Part shown: positions 1-7,150 of the stretch, piece after piece
Layout: each line of letters starts with the position of its first letter
Position numbering within the stretch: the stretch's first letter is position 1
Origin: CAYWOS01 sp964459985
GTDB taxonomy: Bacteria > Bacillota > Clostridia > Christensenellales > Aristaeellaceae
DNA: 12,403 nt
NCBI GenBank assembly: GCA_964459985.1
Contig: CAYWOS010000054.1
Span: 1 to 12,403 of the forward strand
Direction: 5' to 3'
Position numbers and translations under genes: made by a program
The notes under the pieces: model-generated
Seen by the model: only the letters and a program-made list of their open reading frames with translations
Databases searched by the model: none
What the model was told of the DNA's origin: nothing

Positions 1-1
1 A

Positions 2-184
2 CTCCGCCCCTTCGTTGCATCCCCGGGAGGAACGACCGGGTTTGTCGACGGTCTGCGCGGCGCGATCCTTGACGGTGCGCGCCGCGTGCGGGAGACCGTT
101 GTTTTGTCCGGCCGAAGTATACGGCCGGCTTGTCGTCGGATCGATGGGGGACCGTTCGCCGTGACGATCAGAAGCCGGCGATGA
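2..184 (+). CDS. C-terminal fragment of a ProC-like (pyrroline-5-carboxylate reductase family) protein, partial
   Basis: This frame is open from the left edge to a TGA at 182-184 and gives 60 residues. It holds VASPGGTT at residues 5-12, followed by GLRGAILDGARRVRE. This resembles the end of pyrroline-5-carboxylate reductases, where a conserved SPGGTT motif in the dimerisation domain precedes a final helix with an L/FRGA-like sequence. The family reduces pyrroline-5-carboxylate to proline with NAD(P)H in the cytoplasm. The last 20 or so residues are Arg-rich, look unlike the family and cross a GC hairpin at 108-128, so the true end may be altered. The stop lies 17 bases inside the 3' end of the convergent M42 peptidase gene. 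Another plus frame (3-164) is also open, which is common in GC-rich DNA, so the call rests on the motif alone. Confidence 0.4.
   Translation, partial: LRPFVASPGGTTGFVDGLRGAILDGARRVRETVVLSGRSIRPACRRIDGGPFAVTIRSRR
108..128. other. GC-only inverted repeat near the convergent gene ends
   Basis: CCGGCCG at 108-114 pairs perfectly with CGGCCGG at 122-128 around a 7-base loop. Neither strand has a T-run directly after the stem, so this is a weak candidate for a terminator serving the convergent M42 gene or the plus-strand fragment. It may be no more than a base-composition effect. Confidence 0.3.
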
Positions 185-1250
185 TTTCCGGCGTCAGGGA
201 GCAGATCGTTTCCCGCGCCAGACGAACCGTTTCCTCAAAATCGTAACCCGATGTAATGGCGTTCATCGAATGAATATACCTTACGGGAACGCCGGCGACC
301 ACGACCGGGATTCCGTCCAGCGCCGTGTTGATGACGGCGCCGTCGTTGCCGCCGCCCTCGCGCACGGAGGCCTGCGCGGCAATGCCCTTTCGCGCGGCAA
401 GGTCCAGAACGTAGCGCTGATAACGCGGGGAGCAAATCACCGATACGTCCATAAAGCGAAGCATGGGGCCTTTTTTGAGCGCGGTTTGAATCGCGTAGGG
501 CTCGGTGAACGTGTCGTCGGCGGGGCAGCCCTCAAAGCAGAAGGCGATATCGGGTTTCACGTGCTTCACGGCCACCTTGCAGCCGCGTTCGCCGACCTCC
601 TCCTGGGACGACAGCACGCCGACGACGTCGCAGGGCAATTCCATTCCCTCCAGCCGCCTCAGCGTTTCCAGCACGGCGGCGCAGCCGATGCGGCAATCGA
701 AGCCCTTGCCGAACAGCACGTCGCGTTTCCCGTCATACCGGCACAGGGTAGCGGGCACGCCCGGCTCGCCGATGCGGACGTTGAACGCGTTGACCGCTTC
801 CTCGCGGGAGACGGCGCCGATGTCGATGACCATGTCGGAAATCTCGGGAACGCCGCCGGCCTTTTCGGCGGCGCTCATGAAATGCACGGGCTTCGCGGCG
901 ATCACGCCGGGGATATACGCGCCCAGCGCGTTGCGGATCAATACGTCCGCGGAGGACAGCGCGATATTCGAAAAGCGCCCGAGCGTCACGAACCGCAGCG
1001 TACCGTTCGGCTTGACGGAATGCACCATGAAGCCGACCTCGTCGCTGTGCGCGTCCAGCATGACGACCGGCTTGCCGCCGGTGTTCTCCTTGCGGCGGAT
1101 ATAGAGGTTGCGCATGTGATCTTCTTCGATCGTTCCGATGCCCTCCGCCCATTTGCGGGCGACCAGCAACACGTCGTCTTCAAAGCCGGACGGCCCGAAG
1201 GCGTCGGCCAGCTCCGCGATCATCCTGTAATTGGTTTCCGACAGCGCCAT
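168..1250 (-). CDS. M42 family metallopeptidase (glutamyl/aminopeptidase type)
   Basis: Cytoplasmic di-metal aminopeptidase of the M42 family (PepA/FrvX/endoglucanase-M type) that removes N-terminal residues from short peptides. The length of 360 aa is normal. Expected motifs are in order: AHSDEVG with metal ligand H68 and supporting D70; GKGFDCRIG with bridging D185; SSQEEVGERG with E217 and E218 as catalytic base and ligand; and YIHS with H327 near the C terminus. The fourth ligand position, usually Asp, appears to be Glu240 in CFEGCPADD. The ATG start at 1248-1250 is supported by AAAGGAGG at 1261-1268, which overlaps the oppF stop codon. There are only 16 bases between oppF and this gene, so it is very probably the last gene of the peptide-transport operon, where it would degrade imported peptides. 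No signal peptide is present. The family is certain; the exact specificity (Glu/Asp, Leu or broad) cannot be read from the sequence. Confidence 0.93.
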   Translation of the reverse strand: MALSETNYRMIAELADAFGPSGFEDDVLLVARKWAEGIGTIEEDHMRNLYIRRKENTGGKPVVMLDAHSDEVGFMVHSVKPNGTLRFVTLGRFSNIALSSADVLIRNALGAYIPGVIAAKPVHFMSAAEKAGGVPEISDMVIDIGAVSREEAVNAFNVRIGEPGVPATLCRYDGKRDVLFGKGFDCRIGCAAVLETLRRLEGMELPCDVVGVLSSQEEVGERGCKVAVKHVKPDIAFCFEGCPADDTFTEPYAIQTALKKGPMLRFMDVSVICSPRYQRYVLDLAARKGIAAQASVREGGGNDGAVINTALDGIPVVVAGVPVRYIHSMNAITSGYDFEETVRLARETICSLTPEIIAGF

Positions 1251-1266
1251 GATTGATCAGCCTCCT

Positions 1267-2259
1267 TTATTCGTCCGCGGCGGCGGACGACCCCTTCACC
1301 CGATGACACGCCACGAAGTGCTCCGGCGTCACCTCGATCAGCGGCGGAATAGCCTGACGGCAGCGCTCCTCGCATTGACCGCAGCGCGAGCAGAAGCGGC
1401 AGTTGTCCGGCAGATTGATCGGGCTTGTAATGCCGCCCTCGAGCACAATGCGGCTGCGCTTGCGCTCCACGCGCGGGTCGGGCAGTGGGATCGCGCTCAA
1501 AAGCGCCTGCGTGTAGGGGTGCATCGGGTGCTCGAACAATTCCCGGCTGGAGGCCATTTCCACCAGATTGCCCATATACATGACGCCGATCCTGTCGGAG
1601 ATATGCTTGACCATCGACAGATCATGCGCGATGAACATGTAGGTCAGGCTGCGCGTTTTCTGGATGTTTTTGAGCAGATTGATCACCTGCGCCTGAATGG
1701 ATACGTCCAGCGCGGAAATCGGCTCGTCCGCGATGATGAATTCCGGGTTGACGGACAGCGCGCGGGCGATGCCCAGCCGCTGCCGCTGACCGCCGGAAAA
1801 CTCGTGCGGGTATCGGTTGGCGTGACCTTCGTTGAGGCCCACGGCCTCCAGCAGCCGGATCACCTGTTTGGAGCGGTCGGCGCTGTTTTTCGCCAGATGA
1901 TGGTTGTCGATGCCCTCCGCCACGATGTCCATGACCTTCATGCGCGGGTTGAGCGACGTGTAGGGGTCCTGAAAGATCATCTGCATGCGCTGCGAAAGCA
2001 GCGCCTTATCGGCCGGGGATTGATACTCCCGGATATCTTTCCCGCCGTATAGCACGCTTCCGCGCGTGCAGTCGTACAGGCCGATCATTGTCCGCCCGAG
2101 CGTTGATTTGCCGCAGCCCGATTCACCGACCAGCCCGAAGGTTTCGCCCCGGCGGATCGTCAGGGATACGCCGTCCACGGCCTTGAGCACGCGGTTTTTC
2201 CCCAGCGTGAAGTGTCTGGCGACATCCTTGACAACCACCAAATCTTCCCGGTCCGTCAT
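1267..2259 (-). CDS. oppF: Oligopeptide/dipeptide ABC transporter ATP-binding protein, OppF/DppF type
   Basis: One of the two ATPases that power peptide import at the cytoplasmic face of the membrane. Visible in the 330 residues: Walker A GESGCGKST (45-53), Q-loop Q97 in FQDPYTSLNP, signature FSGGQRQR (154-161), Walker B FIIADEP (174-180), D-loop SALD and switch H212. After HPYTQALLSAIP comes the oligopeptide-transporter C-terminal domain, with cysteines at 287, 290, 293, 296, 300 and 318. Such cysteines bind a [4Fe-4S] cluster in characterised Dpp-type ATPases; a cluster here is inference. The QDPYTSLNPR sequence and the lack of an insertion make it the F-type partner of the adjacent D-type gene. 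Its ATG overlaps the oppD stop as ATGA (2256-2259), a sign of translational coupling. The transported peptide class (oligo- or dipeptide) cannot be determined. Confidence 0.95.
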   Translation of the reverse strand: MTDREDLVVVKDVARHFTLGKNRVLKAVDGVSLTIRRGETFGLVGESGCGKSTLGRTMIGLYDCTRGSVLYGGKDIREYQSPADKALLSQRMQMIFQDPYTSLNPRMKVMDIVAEGIDNHHLAKNSADRSKQVIRLLEAVGLNEGHANRYPHEFSGGQRQRLGIARALSVNPEFIIADEPISALDVSIQAQVINLLKNIQKTRSLTYMFIAHDLSMVKHISDRIGVMYMGNLVEMASSRELFEHPMHPYTQALLSAIPLPDPRVERKRSRIVLEGGITSPINLPDNCRFCSRCGQCEERCRQAIPPLIEVTPEHFVACHRVKGSSAAADE

Positions 2260-3251
2260 GTCCCTCTCACCTTCTTTACACGTTCGTCATACAGCCAGCA
2301 AAAGGCCTTGTGCGAATCGGAAAACACGAACTCCCCGGGCGGGTATTCCCTGCATACCTTCATGCATTGATCGCAGCGCGGCGCGAAGGGGCAGCCGACC
2401 GGCGGCTTCATCAGATCGGGCGGCGTCCCCGGGATGGAGCACAGATCGTTGTCGTCGTTATTGACGTTCGGGATGGAGTGCATCAATCCCTTGGTGTAGG
2501 GATGCTTCATGTCGTAGAAGATTTCGTCCAGATCGCCGACCTCCGCGAACTGACCGCCGTACATAACCAGCACCCGGTCGGCCATGGAAGCGACCACGCC
2601 GAGGTTGTGCGTGATGATGATGATCGACGTGTTGGTTTTCTTTTGCAGGCTGCGCATCAGATCGAGGATCTGCGCCTGAATGGTCACGTCCAGCGCCGTC
2701 GTCGGCTCGTCGGCAATGAGGATTTTCGGCTCGCAGGCAAGCGCGATGGAAATCATGACGCGCTGCCGCATACCGCCGGAAAACTGATGCGGGTACTGGG
2801 AAAACCGCTCGGCGGGGTTGGGAATGCCCACCATGTCCAATAGCTCGACGGCGCGGGCTTTGCGCTGCGCGGGCGTCATGTCCGGCTTGTGCAGCATCAG
2901 CATTTCCGTGATCTGCTTGCCGATGGTCATGGTCGGGTTCAGGGATGTCAGAGGGTCCTGAAAGATCATGGAGATTTCGACGCCGCGCACGTTGCCCAGT
3001 TCCTTTTCGGTGTAGTGCGTGATCTCCCGGCCGTCCAGAATAACGCTGCCGTGATCGATCCGCCCGCCGACGGGCAAAAGCCCCATAATCGCCTTGTTGG
3101 TGATGGATTTGCCCGAGCCGGACTCGCCGACGATGGCCAGCGTTTCGCCTTCATACAGGTCGAAGCTCACGCCGCGAACGGCCTGCACCACGCCGCTGTC
3201 GGTATGGATCGAAACATACATGTCTTTGACTTCAAGCAGTTTTTTTCTCAT
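2256..3251 (-). CDS. oppD: Oligopeptide/dipeptide ABC transporter ATP-binding protein, OppD/DppD type
   Basis: Second ATPase of the peptide importer, 331 aa. Motifs: Walker A GESGSGKS followed by Ile (42-50), typical of D-type subunits; Q98 in FQDPLTSLNP; signature FSGGMRQR (157-164); Walker B ILIADEP (177-183); D-loop TALD; switch H215 in ITHNLGVVA, where Asn replaces the more usual Asp. The C-terminal domain GCPFAPRCDQCMKVC has cysteines at 287, 293, 296 and 300, plus C318 near the end. This is the pattern that holds [4Fe-4S] in related transporters. The start ATG at 3249-3251 has GGAGGA 8-10 bases upstream and lies 15 bases after oppC. It would pair with OppF as a heterodimer against OppB and OppC. 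Confidence 0.95.
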   Translation of the reverse strand: MRKKLLEVKDMYVSIHTDSGVVQAVRGVSFDLYEGETLAIVGESGSGKSITNKAIMGLLPVGGRIDHGSVILDGREITHYTEKELGNVRGVEISMIFQDPLTSLNPTMTIGKQITEMLMLHKPDMTPAQRKARAVELLDMVGIPNPAERFSQYPHQFSGGMRQRVMISIALACEPKILIADEPTTALDVTIQAQILDLMRSLQKKTNTSIIIITHNLGVVASMADRVLVMYGGQFAEVGDLDEIFYDMKHPYTKGLMHSIPNVNNDDNDLCSIPGTPPDLMKPPVGCPFAPRCDQCMKVCREYPPGEFVFSDSHKAFCWLYDERVKKVRGT

Positions 3252-3266
3252 GCTCGCTTCCTCCTG

Positions 3267-4229
3267 TCAGTACTTCATGCGGGGATCGAGCGCGTCGCGG
3301 AGGCCGTCGCCGAGAATGCTGAAGCATACCATGATCAGTATGATCGCCAGAGCCGGCAGAATCAGCATGTAGGGCGCGGCGCGGAGCATCTTGTAGCCGT
3401 CGTTGATCAATACGCCCAGCGAGGCTTCCGGAGCGGCCAGACCGACGCCGATGAAGCTCAGGAAGGCTTCCGTGAAGATCGCGCTGGGAATGGCGAACAT
3501 GATCTGAATGACGATGACGCTGACGGTATTGGGCACCAGATGCTTGGCGATCATCTTCCAGCCGTGCGTCCCCAGCAGCTTCGCGGCCATGATGAATTCC
3601 TGACTCATGAGCTTCAGGATCTGCGCGCGAACCAGTCGCGCCATATTCACCCAGCCGGTGATGGACATGGCGACCACGATCGTGCCCACGCCCGGCGGCA
3701 GGATCATCATGAACAGAATCACGATGATCAGATGCGGAATGCCGACGAGGATTTCAATGATGCGCTGCATGATGGCGTCCGCTTTGCCGCCCAGCATGGC
3801 GGACACCGCGCCGTAGATCACGCCGATGATTAGGTTGAGCAGCGCCGCGACCAGACCGATCAGGAGCGAAATGCGCGTGCCGTACCAGATGCGCGTCCAT
3901 TGATCGCGCCCGAACTGATCGGTGCCGAAGGGATGCTCGGCGGAAGGCGGCTTGAGTTTCATGCTGTAATTGGTTTCATAATACTGATACTTGCTGACCA
4001 TAGGCGATATAATCGCGAACAGGGTGATGATGATCAGCAGAAACGCGCAGACGACCGCCGCCTTGTTTTTGCGCAGGCGAATCCATCCGTCGTACAGCGC
4101 GGAACGGTGCTTTCTGGCGATGTACTCCATATCGTCCGCATTCGGCTCCGCGTCGGCGAACAATTCTTCCGGAATGACGTCGGGAACGGCGATTGCCGTG
4201 GGGACGCTTGGCATTTCTTTCCGTTTCAT
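3267..4229 (-). CDS. oppC: Peptide ABC transporter permease, OppC/DppC type
   Basis: Inner permease of the importer, 320 aa from the chosen start. A long cytoplasmic N-terminal region of about 56 residues is followed by a first membrane span (about 57-77), then FGTDQFGRDQWTRIWYGTR (101-119), a hallmark of the C-type subunit. Further spans lie near 120-142, 158-196, 235-257 and 286-306. The EAA coupling loop is at 211-234 (EFIMAAKLLG...), and the protein ends in GDGLRDALDPRMKY, which is conserved in the family. The open frame continues upstream to 4277, but the ATG at 4227-4229 is preferred: it has GGGAGG about 12 bases upstream and starts 4 bases after the oppB stop. The longer version would overlap oppB by 44 bases and add an unlike, Arg-rich extension. 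Confidence 0.93.
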   Translation of the reverse strand: MKRKEMPSVPTAIAVPDVIPEELFADAEPNADDMEYIARKHRSALYDGWIRLRKNKAAVVCAFLLIIITLFAIISPMVSKYQYYETNYSMKLKPPSAEHPFGTDQFGRDQWTRIWYGTRISLLIGLVAALLNLIIGVIYGAVSAMLGGKADAIMQRIIEILVGIPHLIIVILFMMILPPGVGTIVVAMSITGWVNMARLVRAQILKLMSQEFIMAAKLLGTHGWKMIAKHLVPNTVSVIVIQIMFAIPSAIFTEAFLSFIGVGLAAPEASLGVLINDGYKMLRAAPYMLILPALAIILIMVCFSILGDGLRDALDPRMKY

Positions 4230-4233
4230 GGCT

Positions 4234-5175
4234 TCAGTCGCCTCCCTTTCCCGCCGCGATGCGGATGCGCGGGTCAATCAGGCTGTATCCCACGTCGGTC
4301 ACCAGAATGGCGATCATGTACATCGCGCTGTACAGGATCGTCAGCCCCATAATGACGTTGTAGTCGTTGTTCTTGACCGATTCGGTGAACAAACCGCCGA
4401 TGCCCGGGATTGAAAAAATGCTTTCGACCGCGAGCGAGCCCGTCAAAAGGTTCACGACCATCGTTCCGATAATCGTGATGACCGGAATGATCGAGTTGCG
4501 CAGCGTATGCATGACCAGCAGGCGGGCCTGGCTCATGCCCTTGCTTCTCGCCGTAATAATGTAGTCCTGCTGAAGCACGTCCAGCATTTCGGCGCGGATG
4601 AAGCGGGCGGACGTCGCGAGCGGCTGAACGCACAGCGCCAGCGAGGGCAGCACGGAGCAGATCCACCCGTTCCAGAAGCCGACCGGCAGCCATCCGAGCT
4701 TCAGGCCCAGATAGTACTGCAGCAGCGCCGCCATGACAAAATTCGGTACGGAAACGCCGAACACGGCGATGACCATGGTCATGTTGTCAATGACGCCGTT
4801 GTGCCGGCACGCGGCCACGATGCCCAGCGACAGTCCGACCGCCAGGCCGATCAGAATGGCCTGCGCGCCGACCAGCATGGACGCGCCGATTCGGGAGGCG
4901 ATCACGCGCGTGACCGGCATCTTGGTATAATAGAAGGACGTGCCGAAATCCCCCTTGAATATGTCCGTCATATACTTGATGAACTGGGAGTAGATCGGCT
5001 TGTCCAAATTGTATTTGATCAGCGCCTCCTGCTGCTGCTGAAGCGTCAGCTTCTCAAAACGATCCGTGTCAAAGGGCGATCCGGGCAGGATCTTCATCAG
5101 CACGAATGTCAGCACGGTGATGATCAACAGGGTGATTGCCATGTACAGCAGGCGTTTCCCAATGAATTTAGCCAC
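4234..5175 (-). CDS. oppB: Peptide ABC transporter permease, OppB/DppB type
   Basis: Permease that pairs with OppC to form the peptide channel. From the GTG at 5173-5175 the protein has 313 residues and begins MAKFIGKRLLYM, a typical B-type start, with a first span at about 9-29 and then LPGSPF. Later features are the large extracytoplasmic loop to about residue 95, spans near 100-122, 132-155, 172-190, 231-250 and 276-300, the EAA loop at 204-230 (DYIITARSKG...), FSIPGIGGLF (254-263) and the terminal DPRIR. The start is decided by a perfect AAGGAGG at 5185-5191, 9 bases before the GTG. The upstream in-frame ATG at 5205 would place this Shine-Dalgarno sequence inside the gene and add ten basic residues, so it is not chosen. 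A GTG start and the hairpin upstream may both hold expression below that of oppA. Confidence 0.93.
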   Translation of the reverse strand: MAKFIGKRLLYMAITLLIITVLTFVLMKILPGSPFDTDRFEKLTLQQQQEALIKYNLDKPIYSQFIKYMTDIFKGDFGTSFYYTKMPVTRVIASRIGASMLVGAQAILIGLAVGLSLGIVAACRHNGVIDNMTMVIAVFGVSVPNFVMAALLQYYLGLKLGWLPVGFWNGWICSVLPSLALCVQPLATSARFIRAEMLDVLQQDYIITARSKGMSQARLLVMHTLRNSIIPVITIIGTMVVNLLTGSLAVESIFSIPGIGGLFTESVKNNDYNVIMGLTILYSAMYMIAILVTDVGYSLIDPRIRIAAGKGGD

Positions 5176-5235
5176 TCGCACAAGCCTCCTTGGTAAAAAA
5201 TGCATATGCGGCAGGATTCACGACGCAAAAGCGGG

Positions 5236-5251
5236 AGCCGGCGCGCCGGCT
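5236..5251. repeat. 16-base perfect palindrome in the oppA-oppB gap
   Basis: AGCCGGCGCGCCGGCT is a perfect palindrome between the oppA terminator-like hairpin and the oppB start. As RNA it could form a small hairpin next to the larger one at 5270-5298. It has no adjacent T-run and no known role; it might help stabilise the 5' end of the processed oppBCDF message. Confidence 0.35.
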
Positions 5252-5269
5252 GCGGATTCGCGGTTGAAA

Positions 5270-5298
5270 ACGGGGCGGCGGATGGTCCGCCGCCCCGT
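5270..5298 (-). terminator. Hairpin after oppA, attenuating or partial terminator
   Basis: ACGGGGCGGCGGA at 5270-5282 pairs perfectly with TCCGCCGCCCCGT at 5286-5298 around a 3-base loop, giving a 13-bp stem that begins 17 bases past the oppA stop codon. On the minus strand the stem runs into only four T residues (GTTTTC). This looks like a leaky intrinsic terminator or a 3'-end stabiliser. Such a stem between a binding-protein gene and its permease genes commonly yields excess binding protein. That oppBCDF lacks its own clear promoter in the 140-base gap fits partial read-through. Confidence 0.75.
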
Positions 5299-5315
5299 GA
5301 AAGTGAACGGGTAAT

Positions 5316-6905
5316 TTACTTTTCCAATGTGACCCACTTGAACTCGGTGGTCTGTCCGGACGGATGGTTCAGGATGCCCTTGACGTAGGGCTTTTGCAGG
5401 AACGAATACCCGCGGTCGTAAATGCCGGTCACGACCATGTCCTCGGCGATCAGCATCTTCTCGGCGTCGATCATGTACTGAAGACGGACGGCCTCGTCCG
5501 GCTCGGCCAGCGCGGCGCGGACCAGCGCGACGTACTCTTCCTTGGCGTAGTAGCCGCGATAACCGCTGTCGGAGGTCCACAGATCCAGATAGGTCATGGC
5601 GTCGTCATAGTCGGCGCCCCACGCGGACAGCGCCATGTCGAAGTTTTCGGTCTTCATGATCTCGTTGCGGGCTTTCTGGGTCATGGAGCTGATGGCAACA
5701 TCGATGCCCAGCACGGTGCGGAACTGATCCTGAACATAAATGGCCATGTCGTTGAAGTCGGCGCCTTCGGCGGTCAGCAGCGTCAGATCGGCGGGCGCGG
5801 CGCCCATTTCCGCGACGCCCTCGGCCCACAACTGACGGGCAAGCTCGGGATTATAGGTCGAGAAATCGCCGGCCAGCTCGCGGAAGGAGGCGGTGCCGTC
5901 GCCGGCCACGCCGCGCGACACCACGCCGCCGGCAGCCACGGCGCCGGTCATCAGCACGTCGTTGACGAGCGTTTCGCGGTCGATCGCCAGGCTCAGCGCC
6001 TGACGCATTTTCAGGTTCAGGCGGGGATTGGTCCAGTCAAACTGCAGGTAGTAGTTGCGGAAGTCGGACCACGCGCCGAATTCGGGCGAGGTGTTGTAGA
6101 TCACCACGTCGATGGAGGTCAGATTTACGCGGTCGATCAGGCCGGCTTCATACGCGTTCAGGGCGGCGGTCGGCTCGGTGATGACCTTATAATCGATGCC
6201 GTCCAGCGCGACATTCGCGGCGTCCCAGTACGTGGGGTTCTTCACGAGCGTCACGCCCACGCTGACGTCGACGCTGGTGGCAATGAAGGGACCGCAGTAC
6301 ATGAGGTGCTCGGCGTCGACGGCGTACTGATCGCCGCAGGCGGTATAGAAGGCTTCGTTCAGGGGGAACATGCAGGCCAGCGAGCAAAGACGGGTGAAGA
6401 ACGCGCAGGGCGCGGCCAGCACGATCTCGAGCGTTTTGTCGTCCAGCGCCTTCACCGGCACTTCCTCCGCGCCGACTTCGCCCTTCATGAACGCGTTGCC
6501 GTTCTTGATGAGGGGCGCGATGACCGTCGCGTAGCCGTTGGTGTCCTCGTCGGAGATCTCGGTGATGATGCTGAACGCGAAATCATGGGCGGTCAGCGGC
6601 GTGCCGTCCGACCAGACCAGACCGTCGCGCAGGTAGAAGGTGTACGTCAGACCGTCGTCGGACACCGTCCAGCGCTCGGCCAGCGCCGGCTGCGGATTGT
6701 TGTCGGCGTCCAGACGGGTCAGGCCTTCGGACCAGGAACCGGCAACCTCGAAGAAGTTGCCGTCGGAGGCGGTGACTTGGTTGAAGGAACGAAACACGCG
6801 CTCGCTGTACACGTGCAGCACATTGTCGCCTTCGGCGACGGCGACGGCTGAAAGGCTCATCAACAGCGAAGCAACCAGCAGCAACGCAAGAAGTGATCGT
6901 TTCAT
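5316..6905 (-). CDS. oppA: Peptide ABC transporter substrate-binding protein, OppA-like (SBP_bac_5)
   Basis: Exported 529-aa receptor that captures peptides and delivers them to OppBC. The N terminus has a clear signal peptide: KR at 2-3, a hydrophobic core to about residue 22, and a likely signal peptidase I site near AVA-EG (22-26). Family sequences follow: PALAERWTVSDDGLTYTFYL (73-92), RDGLVWSDGTPLTAHDF (93-109), MRQALSLAIDRETLV, YNPELARQLW and FDMALSAWGADYDD. There is no lipobox cysteine, which is unusual if the cell is Gram-positive, since such receptors are normally lipid-anchored. All five cysteines fall within residues 167-204 (167, 174, 178, 190, 204) and none elsewhere. The ATG start has GGGAGGG about 11 bases upstream. 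It is the first gene of the operon, behind its own promoter. The ligand could be di- or oligopeptides; nickel or sugar oligomers are less likely given the M42 peptidase in the operon. Confidence 0.93.
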   Translation of the reverse strand: MKRSLLALLLVASLLMSLSAVAVAEGDNVLHVYSERVFRSFNQVTASDGNFFEVAGSWSEGLTRLDADNNPQPALAERWTVSDDGLTYTFYLRDGLVWSDGTPLTAHDFAFSIITEISDEDTNGYATVIAPLIKNGNAFMKGEVGAEEVPVKALDDKTLEIVLAAPCAFFTRLCSLACMFPLNEAFYTACGDQYAVDAEHLMYCGPFIATSVDVSVGVTLVKNPTYWDAANVALDGIDYKVITEPTAALNAYEAGLIDRVNLTSIDVVIYNTSPEFGAWSDFRNYYLQFDWTNPRLNLKMRQALSLAIDRETLVNDVLMTGAVAAGGVVSRGVAGDGTASFRELAGDFSTYNPELARQLWAEGVAEMGAAPADLTLLTAEGADFNDMAIYVQDQFRTVLGIDVAISSMTQKARNEIMKTENFDMALSAWGADYDDAMTYLDLWTSDSGYRGYYAKEEYVALVRAALAEPDEAVRLQYMIDAEKMLIAEDMVVTGIYDRGYSFLQKPYVKGILNHPSGQTTEFKWVTLEK

Positions 6906-6958
6906 TTCAGATATTCCCTCCCGTATTCTTTCATTCCCGGTACTCGATAACCTATTTT

Positions 6959-6987
6959 ACTATATCCTTTTGCATTTTTCTTGTCAA
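6959..6987 (-). promoter_or_regulatory. Promoter of the opp operon
   Basis: Read on the minus strand, a perfect TTGACA -35 box (6982-6987) is followed after exactly 17 bases by TATAGT (6959-6964), one mismatch from the -10 consensus. Transcription would begin near 6952, giving a leader of about 46 bases before the oppA ATG. The region just downstream is AT-rich, in contrast to the GC-rich surroundings. This is a housekeeping-sigma type promoter. Confidence 0.85.
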
Positions 6988-7063
6988 CTCGATTCGTTGT
7001 TTTTCTTTTGTTCTTAAAGTAAATCGGACGGAGCGGGCGCGCCGCCGCGCAAAACACGAAAGC

Positions 7064-7097
7064 CGCGCGGTCGAAACACAGGCCGCGCGCCGTTTTT
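7064..7097 (+). terminator. Terminator-like hairpin in the divergent control region
   Basis: Positions 7064-7072 pair with 7081-7089 (nine base pairs including one G-U) around the loop GAAACACA. TTTTT at 7093-7097 follows three bases later. It has the form of a plus-strand intrinsic terminator, yet no plus-strand gene lies upstream. It could stop antisense transcription from the opp side before it reaches the deacetylase promoter, or end a short unannotated RNA. The alternating CG composition could also produce it by chance. Confidence 0.4.
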
Positions 7098-7120
7098 CCC
7101 TTCGTCGGCCTTCCGCCCGG

Positions 7121-7149
7121 TTGACAATTTCCGCGCGCCGCCATACAAT
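7121..7149 (+). promoter_or_regulatory. Promoter of the deacetylase gene
   Basis: A perfect TTGACA (7121-7126), a 17-base spacer and TACAAT (7144-7149) form a near-consensus promoter. Transcription would start near 7156, inside the 8-base tandem repeat that follows. With the promoter at 6959-6987 it makes a divergent pair. Confidence 0.8.
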
Positions 7150-7150
7150 A

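Noticed and set aside
270..1256. A 328-codon plus-strand frame opposite the M42 gene
   Set aside because: No family resemblance; the minus strand carries all M42 metal ligands and a strong ribosome binding site.
4230..4277. Longer N terminus for oppC
   Set aside because: It would overlap oppB, lacks a ribosome binding site, and adds an Arg-rich stretch unlike the family. The ATG at 4229 has a Shine-Dalgarno sequence.
5364..6851. A 495-codon open frame on the plus strand opposite oppA
   Set aside because: It mirrors oppA codon structure, is rich in His, Val, Gly and Arg, has no recognisable domain and no ribosome binding site. Long antisense frames are expected in GC-rich genes.
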